A DNA stretch of 64,000 nucleotides. It comes from Setaria digitata. Its lineage: Eukaryota > Nematoda > Chromadorea > Rhabditida > Setariidae. Under the pieces are notes generated by a model, which did no database searches, had not been told where the DNA came from, and saw only the letters and a list, made by a program, of their open reading frames with translations. The stretch covers positions 62,001-126,000 of the forward strand of contig RCAB01000152.1 in the NCBI GenBank assembly GCA_003640385.1, in the 5' to 3' direction. Below are positions 48,430 through 62,299 of the stretch, one piece after another. The number at the start of each line of letters is the position of its first letter. Positions within the stretch are counted from its first letter, which is position 1. A program made the translations under genes and the position numbers.

Positions 48430-51400
48430 CTAATTAAGGCTGACATGCTGAGGTACAGAAACGGGTGGGACGCCATTTTGACCGGTTGATGAAGCAATAC
48501 TCGTTGTGGCTGATGGTGATGAATTTTGTTGGGACGTTGAATTTTGATTTGATACAGCCTAAAGGCAAAAAAAAAAAAGTTGCCTAATTTTATTAAACGT
48601 TGCAATTGTGGAGAAAAAGCTACCGTAACAAGGTCACCCAATCATGAAACCAGCACTTTTTAATTAGATTGTTAATGAATCAACAATCTTATACCTGATT
48701 ATTACTGTTTTGCACAAGTGCCGAGGTGGTGGAATTGTTTGCTTCTCGTTCCTTTTTGAACTGTTCGAAGTCATCACCCAGTATGGTTGCAATTTCACCC
48801 TGCATAAATGCCCACGGCATGTGTGATCCAGCCAGTGGGCATTTTTCACCCGATGGACAGTACACTTCCTATAACGTAAGAGGTAAAATTAATACGGCAA
48901 GAAATGAAAAGCACAACTTCTACTAATGGAGTTATACACACCTGAGCACTTCCCTGTTTCTTGATACTTTCTCGAGAGCATGGGAAGCAGAATTTATGTC
49001 CTGAGACTGACGGGCATTGCACAAAGTGAGTATCTTCAAGGCGTTCGTGGCATAAAGTGCACTTCACTACTCGGTCACTGCTACAAGTAATTCTTCGATA
49101 AATCTCTTTAAGGATATTTTCCGACAACTTAATTTCTTGAAGTGATATAAAAACATTCGGAATCGTTGAGTTGTGTAATTAACCCCGAAACAATAGTTCC
49201 GTTCTTTTTTGAACTGTTTTATGCTTTGAAACTAATGAATCCTTTCATCCTTCATACAGAAGAATTCTGAATGCAAGAAGTTCGTTACTTTTGCGAATTG
49301 CTGAAACTTCGTCTGTTACTGGGATTGTTGTTTGGATGGTCTGGACTATGTGTTGATGTTGGTGAAGCTGAAGTTGTTTGCGCATCACCTGTAAACATAC
49401 AAAATGATATTTCTATCAGAAGGTCCTTTTCTCCTTTTATGCAAATATTTACAGAATCTAATTTTGGACATATATGGGAACTATTTTAACTGTGTGCTTA
49501 CAATCATTTGTCACCGACCATTTTCATTACAAAAGTGATTTTGAGTGTGTCTTTGCAATGCATGAAAAGTTAATAATGCAACAAAAAATTCTAGTAACAG
49601 GTAGCTGCGATTTCCATCTTTCACAAAAATGGATGGATGGTATCTGTGCTGTTGACCTCAGAGTCCTGATTCATATTCCCACGTGAGTTCAGTGAAGATT
49701 CACAATCTAAAATCCCCTTCTGAGAGAAGAGAATATAAATTTTTTGCTTATAGGAAAGTAACATTATAATGAGCAGCTGATGCTTTGATAATCCTGTATG
49801 TGCACTATCCGAACGATGAAACGTTTAGCTTCTCGACCTATCCATGAATTTATCCATTATTTCACGATATATTTCCAGAGCATTTAATACTACCCCTAAA
49901 TCGATGTTCCTCACTGCATCCCATTATACTGAGACCGAGAACGAAACGATTCTTAAAAATATGGGGACACAGTTTGATATCACTAGGCCTATGTTTAATT
50001 CATTGCTGCAAATTCGATTTGGTCCCCTATATAAATATATGTTGAAAATATTGTTCTATTTCATGAGATCATCCATCTGATGTCACCAAGAAGAGAGCGA
50101 TGATGAGGAATAATTGTGATGATGGTGGATTGGATGAAATTACGCAATTTTCTGAGATTATTGAAAAGGTTCATTGGCCTAGTTGGCCTTCGTCTCCTGG
50201 AGGGGAGTGAAACGAGGAGTAGGGAAGAAAGGTGCCAGCATGAACTTTTCATCTTTCTTCACTATCCTAATACGCACCATAGAAATATTTCAGAACTAGA
50301 GCAAAGGAAAAGAAAGGAAAACTAGTTTCTTCCTCTTCCTCGCCCTCCCTTCGGAACGAAGTTCGTTGATTCGTTTGTTTCTATTCGGTAACCTCTTTGT
50401 CAGAGTTAAGAAGGATGATGGGATTGAAGTTGTCATCAAAATTGAAAAGGTCAGTGAACGAAGTTTAATTTCTGAAGGAGGCTAGTAAATAAGAGGAGGA
50501 AGAAAGGAGGAAGGACAGAAGGGAGGTAGAATGATGATTACGAAGACTGGATGTTTGAGAACAGGTGACGATATTTCTCGATTCCGATTACCGGGTGGCA
50601 CAACAACTTTTCGACCTCTCGTTCTCTTCTCTTTTTACATGCCATGAACAACACGTTTCTACTCACTTCTAATTCTAAATTTAGAGATTTACATGAATTC
50701 ATTAAAAAACCTATGAAGGGAATCATACGACCTCATGCAAGAAGTCGAAAAACTAGTTTTGTGGTAAACGGCTGGCACCAACAGTTACGACACTATTTAA
50801 CTGTCTAATTGTCTCAGTTGTATTTCTAATACACGAAAATTTCATGAAAAATGTGTATAAGTTATCAGAATGTTTAGTTAATTTGCAATGATTGTTCATA
50901 TGGTTGATTTTTCACAAAAAAAAAAGTAATTTGAAAAGAGACAATTATTGATTAGCAAGTGTTGACATCTAGCTACTGTCACATACTGTACAGAAAAGTG
51001 ACAAGCATATGACTCCTTCCTAAACGAACAAAGAAGCTTTTCCTCCAGGATTCAGAAAATTGAAAATTTTTGAACTTTTGGAGTTAGAAAACTGTATAAT
51101 GTGTCATTTGTTGAGCACACATGCAAATTATCCCGGATAAAATCTTCCTTTCCGGTGCTGTTTCTTAAAAAGCGCATCCCCAGCCTGTGATCTGTCCCTC
51201 ACTCCATCTCTCTCTCTTTCCTGATGAGGCCTGCGAGGTTATTCTACGCTAGGTTATTCTACTGGAGCAGTGACAATGGGATGTTGAATTTTCGCCACTG
51301 TTCGCGACCTCTCTAACCAAATATTTGGTGTTCCGTAGCAAACATTACAACCCCCGGATTGTACCAGCAGGTCACATGGCACCAAAAACCGGTTTTACAT

Positions 51401-54282
51401 CCGTCCGTCCGCTCGTCTGTTATCGGTACGATAAAATGCACACTCATTCTTTCCCATCTCGTTTACCCTTGGAAAGGTATATAATATTAAGCCTTTCTTA
51501 CTTCCTTGGTACCTCCTTTCATTGAGGATGATTAGAGTGGAGTGAAGGAGGAAGGGAAAAGTTAACAAACTTTTCATAGTCATTACCAATCTCATCAAAA
51601 AGGAGGAAAGAAAGGAAACATGGGATATATACAAATAAAACACCGGTTCATTTCTTCCTTCAACTGTAGTCACATTTCAGTCTCTCCTTCTGCACCGCAC
51701 TATTATTACCTCAAAAATTTAAAACTGTTAGAATTTTGCAATAGCAACAGGTCCGTCACTTGTCTCTTGCAGTTGTCATCGTTGGAATAGACAAGAAGAT
51801 AAGTGAAGTCATTGAACTGTTTGATAATGGGTATGGTAGGAAAAGGAAACTGGGGAAGTGAGAGAGGAAAAGGTATCGAGAACCGGTTTTCGAAACAACA
51901 TCAGGTCATCACAATCCTGTGTGCGAATTCTAATGGGGTTAATGCACCACAACCTACCATCAACATTGTCACCTGTCACAACAGTGGTACCGTCTGCAGC
52001 AGATGCCGATGCTGGTAGATACCGGCAGTAGCCCCGTGTAAAGGAGGGCGAGGAAATCCAGTTCCTGTTAATAGTTCTTGATTGATCATATACAGTAAAT
52101 GCAATGATCCGCAGAGGTCACGGGAGCGGAATCAGTGGATAGGTAGGTAATCGCGGGGGAAGACATGGTGTCTACCAGCGACGGCATAACATCTCTCTTC
52201 AGATCTTTCTCTAAATTGGTATTTTGTACCATTTATGTGAGCGCATCAGATGATGCCATCCATTATGTAATAGTTCCAACAACACAAATCTCCCCGTTTT
52301 CCCTTCTCTCCCCCAAATCACCTGCCCTTCCTTTACCCTTACCTTTTTCCTGTCATAACTTCCCGTCTGTACTGCTTCCTTATGTGATTATTCACTTTTC
52401 TCTGAGTCATTAAATCCCAAATTGCAACATTCTCTGAAGCCTCAAGTAAAACGTAACAAAAGAAAAGCAGATCTGACAAAGTAGAGTATGTTAATTAACC
52501 TACCACGTTGTACCTTTCCATACACATCCGGTTTAATATCATCCGACGAATCATGATCACGTTTCCGGGATGCTGCAACTGCAGCGGCAAGCGATGCATT
52601 TGGAGGCAGCAAACTTGCTACGCTATTTGATACTAAATTTGGAAATACACCTAAAATAAATAACTTTAGCTGAACGATATGAATGGATTAACAAATCGAT
52701 CAAAAGTCTTTTTAACAATTTGTTTTTGACCGAACTTTTAGTGAAAATTTTTCGAAATATTCTCCCATCTTTTCACGAAAAAAGATGAAAATTGTGAACT
52801 CACTCATTGGAAGGCCATGTTGCATAAGAGAATTCTGAAGGTGAATTGGTCGTTGTAACTGTTGCAAGGCATGCAAATCCTCAGCTGTAAACTGACCTGG
52901 CTGCCTACCGGTCAACGATATGAATCGTTGCTGCTGTACCAAAGCCTGCAACAATCTTTTGTTTACGGTGGCTAAAATGGACAGAGTAGGAGAATTATTC
53001 GGCTTTTCACAGCGGAAATCGTTTTTCGGAATGTACCTGAATGTTGTAAAATGGTCAAGAACGATTTACCTAGTAACAACCCAAAGAAGTTATGGTGGTG
53101 ATAACTGCTACTAACCTCAGTTAGTTGATTTAACGGTAGTTGCGGCATTTGAGCTTGTGCCGCAGCGGCAACCGCTGCTGCAGCAACTGCTTGCTGCTGT
53201 TGCTGCTGGTGCTGCACAACCGGGGTTGGTGGCTGTACCGTCGCGGGGTTAACACCGCGGTTTACGGCAGGAGAAAATCGGCCCGCACCGGCTTGCAACA
53301 AACATTCTTTCTGGAAAGAAAAAAGATGAATAGAATGTGCTGATAGTTTGCTGTCATTGGAGATCCTCAAAAAACAAGCATTCTATTTTTAGGCTTAGTT
53401 CTAATTAACAGTTCTATTGTTGAAATTTTGCTTGAGAAAAAAAATTTCTAGAGTTTAAAAAGGAATAGAGGACGAAGAACAGAAATTAAAACTAAACAAA
53501 ACAGAAAACGAATTACCTGTGATAAATTCCTGCTAGCAATGGTTGTCGAAGCTTCGCCTACTGGAAATCCGTGGACACGTTTCAGTTGTCGCGCATTCTC
53601 AATCACGTTTTCTATCCTGTAATAGTAGAATCCTTGCAAAGAATAATGTTGCATAATAGAAATGCTAATTTTCATTTTCACGTGAATAACGAAGACCACA
53701 TGTTTCATTAAATGCTCAATTCAATCTCATTCAAACATCAACAAAAAAAAATGATAATCGATCATTTCCATTGCTTCACCGTATCCTGAATGCTCTCCAG
53801 TCATTGATTTGATTAAAAAAATATCCGGAATCACGAAGTATGCCCTCTTAATAGTTGGAATATACTTTGTCCTTTAGTTTTGAAAAACTTAAAGTTTGAT
53901 TGACTGACTGACTCATGTACACTTAAGGTAGCATAATGATTGAATAAGTCATATAGTTACAGTTCTATTGTTTTTGCTGTCGTTTGAAACAACTGAAATC
54001 AAACCGATCAGCTCCTTCGTAGTTGACACAGCCACGACAAACAGGCTCCATGTAATCATTGCACATAGCCCATGGCCAACGAGGTAGGTCACATAGGAAA
54101 CAATGCTGTCGTCCAGCAATCTTTGTTGCCGCTGTTCCACCACCTATTCCGGTTCCGGTACCGTTTGCGCTTACAGTACTGTTTGGTCCGGCTCCAGTTC
54201 CAGAATGGGCAGCTGCAGCAGCTGCAGCTGCTGCAGCTGCTGCCGCACCGTTCATTGTTGCAAGCATACCGTTAGGATTCAT
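48430..54282 (-). CDS. IRF2BP1/2/L-family transcriptional co-regulator
   Basis: IRF2-binding-protein family members are nuclear co-regulators with an N-terminal atypical zinc finger and a C-terminal C3HC4 RING. Exons: 54282-54005, 53616-53517, 53310-53116, 52945-52804, 52650-52504, 49388-49289, a tentative 22-base microexon 49213-49192, 49127-48942, 48868-48695, 48558-48430 (TAG), about 490 residues; human members have 580-800. The finger is [16 protein letters not shown], then [20 protein letters not shown], continuing as [18 protein letters not shown] in exon 2. The RING includes [37 protein letters not shown], then [20 protein letters not shown] and [13 protein letters not shown]. Between them are Ala and Gln runs and a probable basic KRDHDSSDD patch. 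The intron 52503-49389 is about 3.1 kb, the largest in the gene. Without the microexon the phase does not close, so an exon there is needed. Confidence 0.93.
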
Positions 54283-57200
54283 TCGGAAGAAATAAGTAAG
54301 ATGAAGCGGAAATTTCCGGATGAAGTAAAGATGCGAGCCTGTCGCTACTGTGCTGAGCTATATTCAGTTATTAATAACCTGAAATTGAATAACCTAAATA
54401 ATTTCTGACTACTGATCATGACCTGAAACTCAGATAAGTTAAAATAAGTGAAATGAAACAATTTTGCTTTCTGCATATCTCCAGAAGTTATTCGAATTTA
54501 TAACCATACTTCTTTTCATGCTCGAAGTAATTTCAAGATAAATAACCCAAACGGAAAAAATGAATAACTATCCGGGTCCTTACTTGGGAACGTTAACTTA
54601 AATTTTTTAGAAGTTAAATAAAAGATATCCAATTCCGTGAAGTGCGAGAAAAGTTGGAAACTTGAAAAAATTCGGTTTGTCAAATTGATATCAGTTCATT
54701 TATCTTTCATAATTCGAATTTTAGCATCAATATGATTGAAACAACTGGAAAAAATGATGACAAAAAAAAATTATTTTTTCACATCCGATCTTTGATGATA
54801 CTAATTTAAAGGTTATTGAAAATTCAATCGAAAGTAGTGATTTCACTTTTTTCTTTTTTAAGTAGCAATAAAAAAGGATATTAGTATAATCATACCATGT
54901 CGGACACCATCTTAATTTCAGGTATTTATTAGATTTACAAATTAGCTTACAGCGAGTAGTTTTTATTCCTTAATTTTCGCACTTCATAACTTATGATTTT
55001 TCCAACATACCTAGCTGATGCCACTTTCTTTCTTTCGTTTGACCTGACTTGAAAGACATTTAATACTTAGCTTACGGGATTATATTACATCCCTTTCATT
55101 ATTATACTAACTGCACACACTACAAACACCGGTATTGATGGAAGCATGGAAAGGAATGAAAGAATTTGCGTGCGATATCTGATATAATAACGAATGAACA
55201 TTTTGGTTGTCGGACAAAAAGCCTAAAATTCACTTGAAATTGAATGCTAATACTACTACAATTTAAGAAATACCAAAATAATGCAGCAATATGTGAGGTG
55301 GAAAAAATAGCAATGAACAACTCCGCGGTATTTTAGCAGCTGCTTGGAAAAATACTGGAGAAGAAGGGATAGGTTAGATGGATAATAAACATGCATATAT
55401 TTGTTCAGCTGATGATTGTACATGATACCCGTTCAAGACCACTACGAGAGTTTGTAAAGGGAATGTCGGGAATATTTGCAAATCGTTTTTTTTTTTTCCT
55501 CTTTTCGATCATATGCTAAAGATGTCTTGTATTACGCTTCGAAAATTTCCAACCACTGTATCGTGAGAAAATTGACAATTTAAGGGATTATGTCATCTAC
55601 CTGCGAAACATTACTTGGATATAAAATAATTTCTTGCGTAATGTACAGTGAGAATAAGCTATGATTTCTTGAGAACAATTTTTGGAAATTAAAAATGGAC
55701 CCATCAATCAATCAATCAATCAATCATCAGTAGCACAGTCTCTATGATACAATGCAATCCCTTACTGTCTATTTTTCCAGTCACAATTTGGATTATAACC
55801 GTGCGAATTAATTTAAAGAAATCAGAAATAAAATTCTGTGGAGCATAGAACTCGTGATATAATTCCAAAATAATCAGTGAATACTGATGAGTATGCAAAT
55901 TTCAAAGTCAACAATTTATTGAAATTACCCTGAACAGATGTCAATTTAGCATTACTTCAACATAAATATATTAATTTAGACAGCTTCCCATTTGTCACTT
56001 TGTGAAGATTTCTTATTCCTTTCTAGAACGAAAATTGTTTTACTCATTCACTAGCAGAAGCTAACTGTAAAAAATACAGTAATGTAAAGAGATTTTATAA
56101 CAGTCATTTTTGCACTATCACTTATTTATGCGACATTTGCGCCACTAAGTTTCCTTGTTTTATTTGCCTGTAAATAGAAAGAAAATTACAAAGAAACCGC
56201 CATATAAACGATACTATCGACATTTCAATGATACTTCCTGTACGGACAGTACAGCAGCAACGAACCAAAAACTGAAGCAGCAAAAAAAATGGAAAAGGAG
56301 AGGCTGCCGGGATAGCGCGGGGGGAGGGGAGCGGGAGAACACGGGAGTGCGGGGGGCGGGGGTGAACGGGAGGAGAAGGGAGGAAGAGGTAAATTCCGGT
56401 TGTTGAGTTTCTGTTGGCAAGAATAAGGTGGATGGTGCAGAAAGTTACAAGCGGAAGAGGAAAGAGGAAAGTATTCCTCTCGCCTTGCCCCCGCCCTCCC
56501 CTGTTGAACCGGTAGTTAATCAGCTAGTCTGTGTGCTTTGGTCTTCTCGTCTAGACTTGATCCTAACAAGTCTATTCTTACATTTTCAAAATCAGGAAAT
56601 TCATCGAACAATCATATTTGTATCTTTATTTCTGCACCATTACTTCTGTTAGTAACGTTATTTTACTTGCATTTCTGGTATTTCATTTACTGGTCGTTTA
56701 TTGCTAGTACGAGAACGTATCTATGATAACAAGATAACAAAGACCATTAATTAGATACTCCGAAATTTAACCTTATCATGAATGATAAAAACTCTTATCT
56801 CTTGGAAAATAGCTACAATGCCACAGTTTAATTAATAGTAATTATAAAGAAAAGGAAATATTCTAATCATATGGATTCGATCTTCCTATGATAGTTTAAT
56901 TCTTACTCGGATACTTATCTCTCCATGGATAATAAAAACTGTTGCTCTGTTTAGAATGAAGCCAAGGTTCGGGAATGCACACTCATTAAAGTCTTATCGC
57001 TTATTTGCTCATTAAACTGTTATATTATGCCCAATAAGAGCAAATGAATACATTCTATCTGTACTGTATTCTACTTGTACTGTGCTATTACGAAATGTTG
57101 ATATTTCTACCTTGAACCGATGATAAGATAATATCAGTGATAAAATGTTGATATTTTTTTCGTTCTTCAAACTATTATTAAAATATCTACCCATAAATCA

Positions 57201-59415
57201 ATCACACTGATAAGACCACTCTAAAGCAGAGATTGCTCGAATTCTTTCATCAACTCCATTGCGATTCAGGCTCCTGTGTTACGCCTACTCTACGTGGAAT
57301 GGAATCTCACCAAAAAAGGCTACATGAAAAGGACTTTAAAAATACCAGCAAGAATCTAATCCCACTGCTAATTGTTATCAAACATTTCAAAAAAAGGGGT
57401 TATAAAAATTTCCCACATCTATTTATTCAGCCGGTCAATCAATCGTTTATGTAAATATGCTGGTATTAGTAATGGGCTGATGGGGCAGTGCTTGGCTGCC
57501 ATCATCAACAACACAAAATCTATCTGTCAATCCTCATGAATTATGTATGGTTTAATTCAGCCCAACAACTGCACAAGTTGAAGGAAAAAAAGGAATTTTT
57601 TTCCTCCTGAATACACATCCGAAGAGGAATTGCAAATTAGAACGAAGTAGTTCGAGAAGAAGCACCAGCACCCACTCAGTTTGGGATTTCAATCAGTCAG
57701 AGAGCGGGCCCGACACTCCGCGGTCAATTGCCACTGGCAGGAAGATTTGTTTCATTTCCCCCGCACTGATAATCATATTACCATGAAAGTAACTCGCAGA
57801 GCTTGCAAAGGAAAGAAAATCATTTCTTATTTTTAGTATTTGTAAATAAACTTTGATTATATTTCAGCAGCGTTATTAGCATGATGACTGTCAAAGATGG
57901 AGAAATGAGTCCGGAAAGATCCAAGGGAGATAGACCCATAGAATTCCAACTAGTCAGATTTTTGGAAGAGTGGTACTAGACTAGAAAGGACGGAATACTG
58001 ATCATCATCATCATTATCATCATCATCAGCATATGTAAGACGTGTATGCTTTAGGAAAATGGCTGCATCATTCATTATCATCGCTAAAAGCAAGATGATT
58101 CAATTCACCAACCTATTATTTTCACTTTTCAGAAAAGAGAATTTCTGTTATTCTAAAATTTTTTCATTCACTCAAAAAAAAAACAAAGAATAATTCTATG
58201 AAATTTCATTCCTCATTACTGAAATTTATAGATTTCAATTTTTTCAAACAAAAACAATGTTTCTAGGGAAAAAAATTGCTAAACAAATTTCCGGTTATCA
58301 GTTTTAATAGACAATGAGGTAAATGATAGTTAAGCCGTTTGCTTAGTTGTTTCTTTACTTTAGTTTTCCTTAACTGGTCTTTCGTTTTCAACAAACGCAA
58401 GGATGTTAAATATTCATTCCACTTGAAAATGAAATGAATAAAAACATCAACTACATATTAAAAGAATAAATGTTACGTATTCCTGATCTTTGATAATTAA
58501 GCTAGCAATCTTCTGTTTCATATCCCACGTATAATAATGATAAACTTAGTTAAATCACAATGGTACATTGATAACATAACTATAAATTAAAGTCACAAAA
58601 GAAATGACCGATACGGATGTTTGCACTACGTACTTTTCATCCTTTTTATAAAACTAACATTTTCAAACCTGTTATATTGACAACTGAGTACTTTCCAATT
58701 GGCTAGAAATCCAACGACTTTTTTTGTGTTTGATTTGCAGGTTCTTCGTATTCACTTGTCACTTCCCAAAAATTTCTTTACTTTGCCTGAAACAACATCA
58801 ATCAATGGGGTATCCGGTCATCTCCCACAATGATCCGTCCCAGATGACAAAATGATCCCACAAATGAATTCCTCAAAGAGAACGACGATCTTCACAATAC
58901 GTTAACAATAAGACTATTAATTAATTAATTACTCACTGAAACAGTGCATAAGATTATGTCATCAAATAAAATAGTTGCAACATTCGACAAAATAAATTTA
59001 TAATTATCACACTATTTCAGTACAGTTTTGCTGAAAGGATGATTTTGATAATATAAGTGGTGTAAAATAACTGATAAGAAAATGACAAAATATAAAATTT
59101 AGAAGTAGAGGAGGACTTTATATACCTTATCAGTGCATATTACAAGCAAACAGATTGGAATTTCCTACGTAAAACTGAGTAAAACACGCACCGTACATAG
59201 ATACGGGTGTGTGTGTGTGTACACATGTATATATCTATCTTGCTCTTCAACAACTATCGCAAATGTGACGAGTAACTGATAACAGTTCCTCAGCTGATAA
59301 CGTTTATTACTATTAAGCCAATGAAAACAAAGAAGGAAAAAGAACAACATCTAAAGATCATTTATTTTTGATGACCATTTTTTCGTATCCAAGATGAAAA
59401 TAAAAACAATTTATT
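54283..59415. other. Upstream region of the IRF2BP-like gene, no supported gene
   Basis: About 5.1 kb. Mostly AT-rich, but 56290-56520 is sharply G-rich on the plus strand (GGGGGGAGGGGAGCGGG-like text) and then C-rich, unlike anything nearby. It may be a promoter-associated element of the IRF2BP-like gene or of an unseen neighbour. A CAT/ATC repeat lies at about 58003-58029. Open frames here are not backed by conserved motifs. Confidence 0.5.
55703..55726. repeat. ATCA tetranucleotide microsatellite
   Basis: About six perfect copies of ATCA, upstream of the IRF2BP-like gene. Confidence 0.9.
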
Positions 59416-59874
59416 TCAATGAATGTGTTGGCTCTGGTGTGAAGGTTTTGAATATAGCATCTGATCTGAAAAAAGCCCAGGCTTATATTCTTCAGTTTAC
59501 CAGTGGAAGTGTAACTCTTTGATGCTTATAAAATCTAATCTTAACTTTTTTATCTTCATCGAAATGAATTATGTTAATCATTTTAAAATTAAAAATCACT
59601 GATTGAAAGTTAACTAATTTCTTGCCTCCTGATATTTTTGTTGCATCAGCCGAAGACGGCTGAAAACATTTAGAATAAATGCATTCGTCTACCAAAAATG
59701 AAAGCTCCTGAGGTTGTACTGGAAAAGCGGGCCATCCTTGTTGGATGGAAGGAAGACTGCTGGATGGTGATGACGCTGATGCGTTTCTTTCTCGAGATAA
59801 AAGAGAACGATGAAAATGGGAGGAGGACTGGAAGGTAGACGAAGTCAATGACCTTGTTTTTGCCCCGTCAAAAA
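59416..59874 (-). CDS. Candidate last two exons of an unidentified minus-strand gene
   Basis: Exon 59874-59626 follows a CCCAG acceptor and encodes a Ser-rich stretch (TSSTFQSSSHFHRSLLSRER) and then LPSIQQGWPAFPVQPQELSF and VDECIYSKCFQPSSADATK. It ends in phase 1 at a consensus GC donor (GGAG/GCAAG). That joins in frame to exon 59465-59416, which ends HQSQHIH and TGA, with AATAAA at once downstream (59415-59410). I do not recognise the protein and found no phase-compatible preceding exon. The GC-AG reading is an inference; the alternative is a GT donor slightly downstream with a different final frame. Confidence 0.4.
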
Positions 59875-59889
59875 CTGGGTCAAGTTGAG

Positions 59890-60045
59890 TTCATCCCCGA
59901 GATGAGCATGCAAAATGTGCAGGAAGTTATTACAATTATGCCATTTGGTCTTAAAGTTCGACATAATTTGTCTGCTGCTTCACAGAATCTTACATCGGTT
60001 ATAAAGTCAGTCATTTTAACTCTACTAATCGGCCAACAACAACAA
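59890..60045 (-). pseudogene. Possible methyltransferase-like fragment
   Basis: One minus-strand frame reads RFCEAADKLCRTLRPNGIIV followed by ITSCTF, resembling the end of a Rossmann methyltransferase strand pair as in METTL10-type lysine methyltransferases. Two codons later the frame loses similarity, and another frame at the same place continues DELNLTQF before its own stop. No N-terminal SAM-binding motif was found upstream. It may be a decayed fragment, a frameshifted real exon, or chance; weakly supported. Confidence 0.22.
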
Positions 60046-61031
60046 CGACAAACGATGTACACAATAATGAATTTAAGGAAAATTACAGAACTTGGATATA
60101 TAATGAATTTTTGTATCCCTCTAAAAAGAAGTTCCATGATTAAGATGTAGTGAGTGCAACCTTATTCTTGCATCCCTTACGTCTTTTGTTTTAATTAACT
60201 TCCTTATCAATTCTAGTCCCAATAGAAAGTTGAAATAAAAGTTCAAAAATTCAAAATAGATATTTCATAGCTTCTTTTAGAACTGGTGTTTACCTTCTCA
60301 AAAGAATTTGAAAGAAAAAGAGATCATTACTAATTAAGAAATCGGCGAAAAAGAAAAGTCATACATCTTCTAACAGTATTTTATCTTTTGGTTTAATAAA
60401 AAAAAATCTAGATTTCTTGCAATCATCTTGATTTCCAATCCCAATTTTCAAGTGACCTCTCTCCCTCTTTCTCTCCTCCCATTTAACTATTCAGTGAAGT
60501 GATATTTACAATCTTACTGCATTTCGCTACAGTGTATATTTGAAAAAGTACTTGTGCTGACATCAGAATCGAAAGACTGAAATATCGAAGTTATAATTTA
60601 ATTTTTTTTCGTTCTTCAATCGTTTGATATATTTCACAAAGTAATGAACTATGCCGTTTGATTCTAAGAAAAGATGTGGTGTTAACCGCACAATGGGTTC
60701 ACATTCGAAACAAAATAAACTTAAAAAATTAAACTTGAAAAAATTGCAAATTATTTCCCTATATATTTTAAACTACGTGTTGAGTAAAGATATCAGTGAA
60801 GCAAGTACGAAATCAAGTGTGTCTATGTACCACTACCAAATACTGTAGCCTTGTCTACTCTTTCAGTCTTCCTTTTTCCTTGATCAGAAAAACTGTTTTA
60901 TAAGATCAAGTCTGGAACGGTAATGAAATGACCGAAGTTTTGGATCCTTCTAGTAAAAATAGCAGAAGCTCTTTTAAGCTACTACTTTTCTCTCTTTCTC
61001 CCTCCCTTCCCACTTAATCTCCGTGTTAAAC

Positions 61032-61036
<5 letters not shown>

Positions 61037-61082
<46 letters not shown>
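61037..61082. repeat. (AG)23 dinucleotide microsatellite
   Basis: A perfect AG run of 46 bases in non-coding sequence; likely length-polymorphic. Confidence 0.95.
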
Positions 61083-61087
<5 letters not shown>

Positions 61088-61293
61088 AAGAGACCAAAGT
61101 ATCACTTTTTCACTAAACCGGCAGGAGAATTTTTTTGTTTTAATCAAAGGCTTATGAACGGAATTCCTCCATCTCTCTGTTTTTCTTTCTTTCCCACGGA
61201 GAATTATCACTTACTTCTTTAGTTCTAATTCAAATCTAACCAAAAGAGAAGAAAAATGGGTGAAACTGGTTTGTTAATTTGAAACAGCCTTAC

Positions 61294-61374
61294 AAGATGT
61301 ACCAATAGCTCAGACTTCTTTTCAGTATGCAATTCGTGGGAGTGATAACGATGGTGATAATTATGCTGTTCAAC
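61294..61374 (-). CDS. Candidate His-rich internal exon
   Basis: Preceded by a TTTCAG acceptor and followed by a GTAAGG donor, the 81-base stretch is open in phase 0 and encodes VEQHNYHHRYHSHELHTEKK plus seven residues. Only splice signals and frame support it; no flanking exon could be joined with confidence. Confidence 0.28.
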
Positions 61375-62299
61375 CTGAAACACACAGTGATAACACTTAT
61401 TGCTAATTACTGGTATATTTTTACAGCATTTTTAATGACCAGCGATTATTTCTTGTCTTAAAAAAAACTTCCTTAATTTATATCTGTGAAAAAATTTTAT
61501 GAAAATGACAATGTGTGTTGTTGAACTGTCAGAACTACAAAAGCATTATATTGCATCACTTAGTGCAGTTTGAAGAATGGTTCAACAGTAATGCTAAAAT
61601 ATCACTCAAAAGTAATGATGCATATTGATATTTTCAGCATGAATATTATCAGTAAGTGTATAACTTCTACATAATAACTGATAATCCCAAGAGACTGATA
61701 GCCTGAGCAACTCTGACTAATACAAGACATTGCAAGAACAAGAGCGGCAAAACTGAGGAATGTTTAATGATAAGATAGAAATATGATAAGATGATTGGGC
61801 TTTTTTTTACTCTGTTCTTTCTCTATGCATGAACAAAATTCCAATTTTTAATTTCGTTATCAGCTATGAGCAAATACTGTGTAACATATACCATGATAAG
61901 ATCAGCCTGCTCAGTTTAAAATGTTCCACGTTGTCTCGTAGTGAAGAATAAATTCGGGGATTGTTCGATAAGTATCATGTGATTTAGATAGAGAAAAGTG
62001 GAGTGATAACACCATACTGATAAGTTAATTCTGATACATTTTGTTGGCTCATCTCTGTTCGCTTCAAAATTTTGCTGCTTTAAAGAGAAAGAATATGCGG
62101 TAAAAAATTATTGAACTTCATTTAATGAAGTGCAAGAAAGGGTATCAACTTCCAACTAATAAATTAAAAGTAAGTTACTACCAATTAACGGACCAAGCAA
62201 AAATTCGGAAAAAAAGCAATATGAAATTTTCATTTTCATAAATTATGATTCAGACAAAATAAAAAAATATCTAAAAAAAGAAAAAAAAATTGAAGAACA

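Noticed and set aside
54059..54408. Plus-strand frames opposite the first IRF2BP-like exon
   Set aside because: They are antisense shadows of the conserved zinc finger and the Ala run.
56155..56406. Plus-strand frame through the G-rich island
   Set aside because: The Arg/Gly/Glu-rich translation reflects the G-rich composition; no splice context or motif.
57860..57979. Short frame starting MMTVKDGEMSPERSKG after a TTTCAG acceptor
   Set aside because: It stops after about 35 codons and no downstream plus-strand exon could be joined; kept only as a remark.
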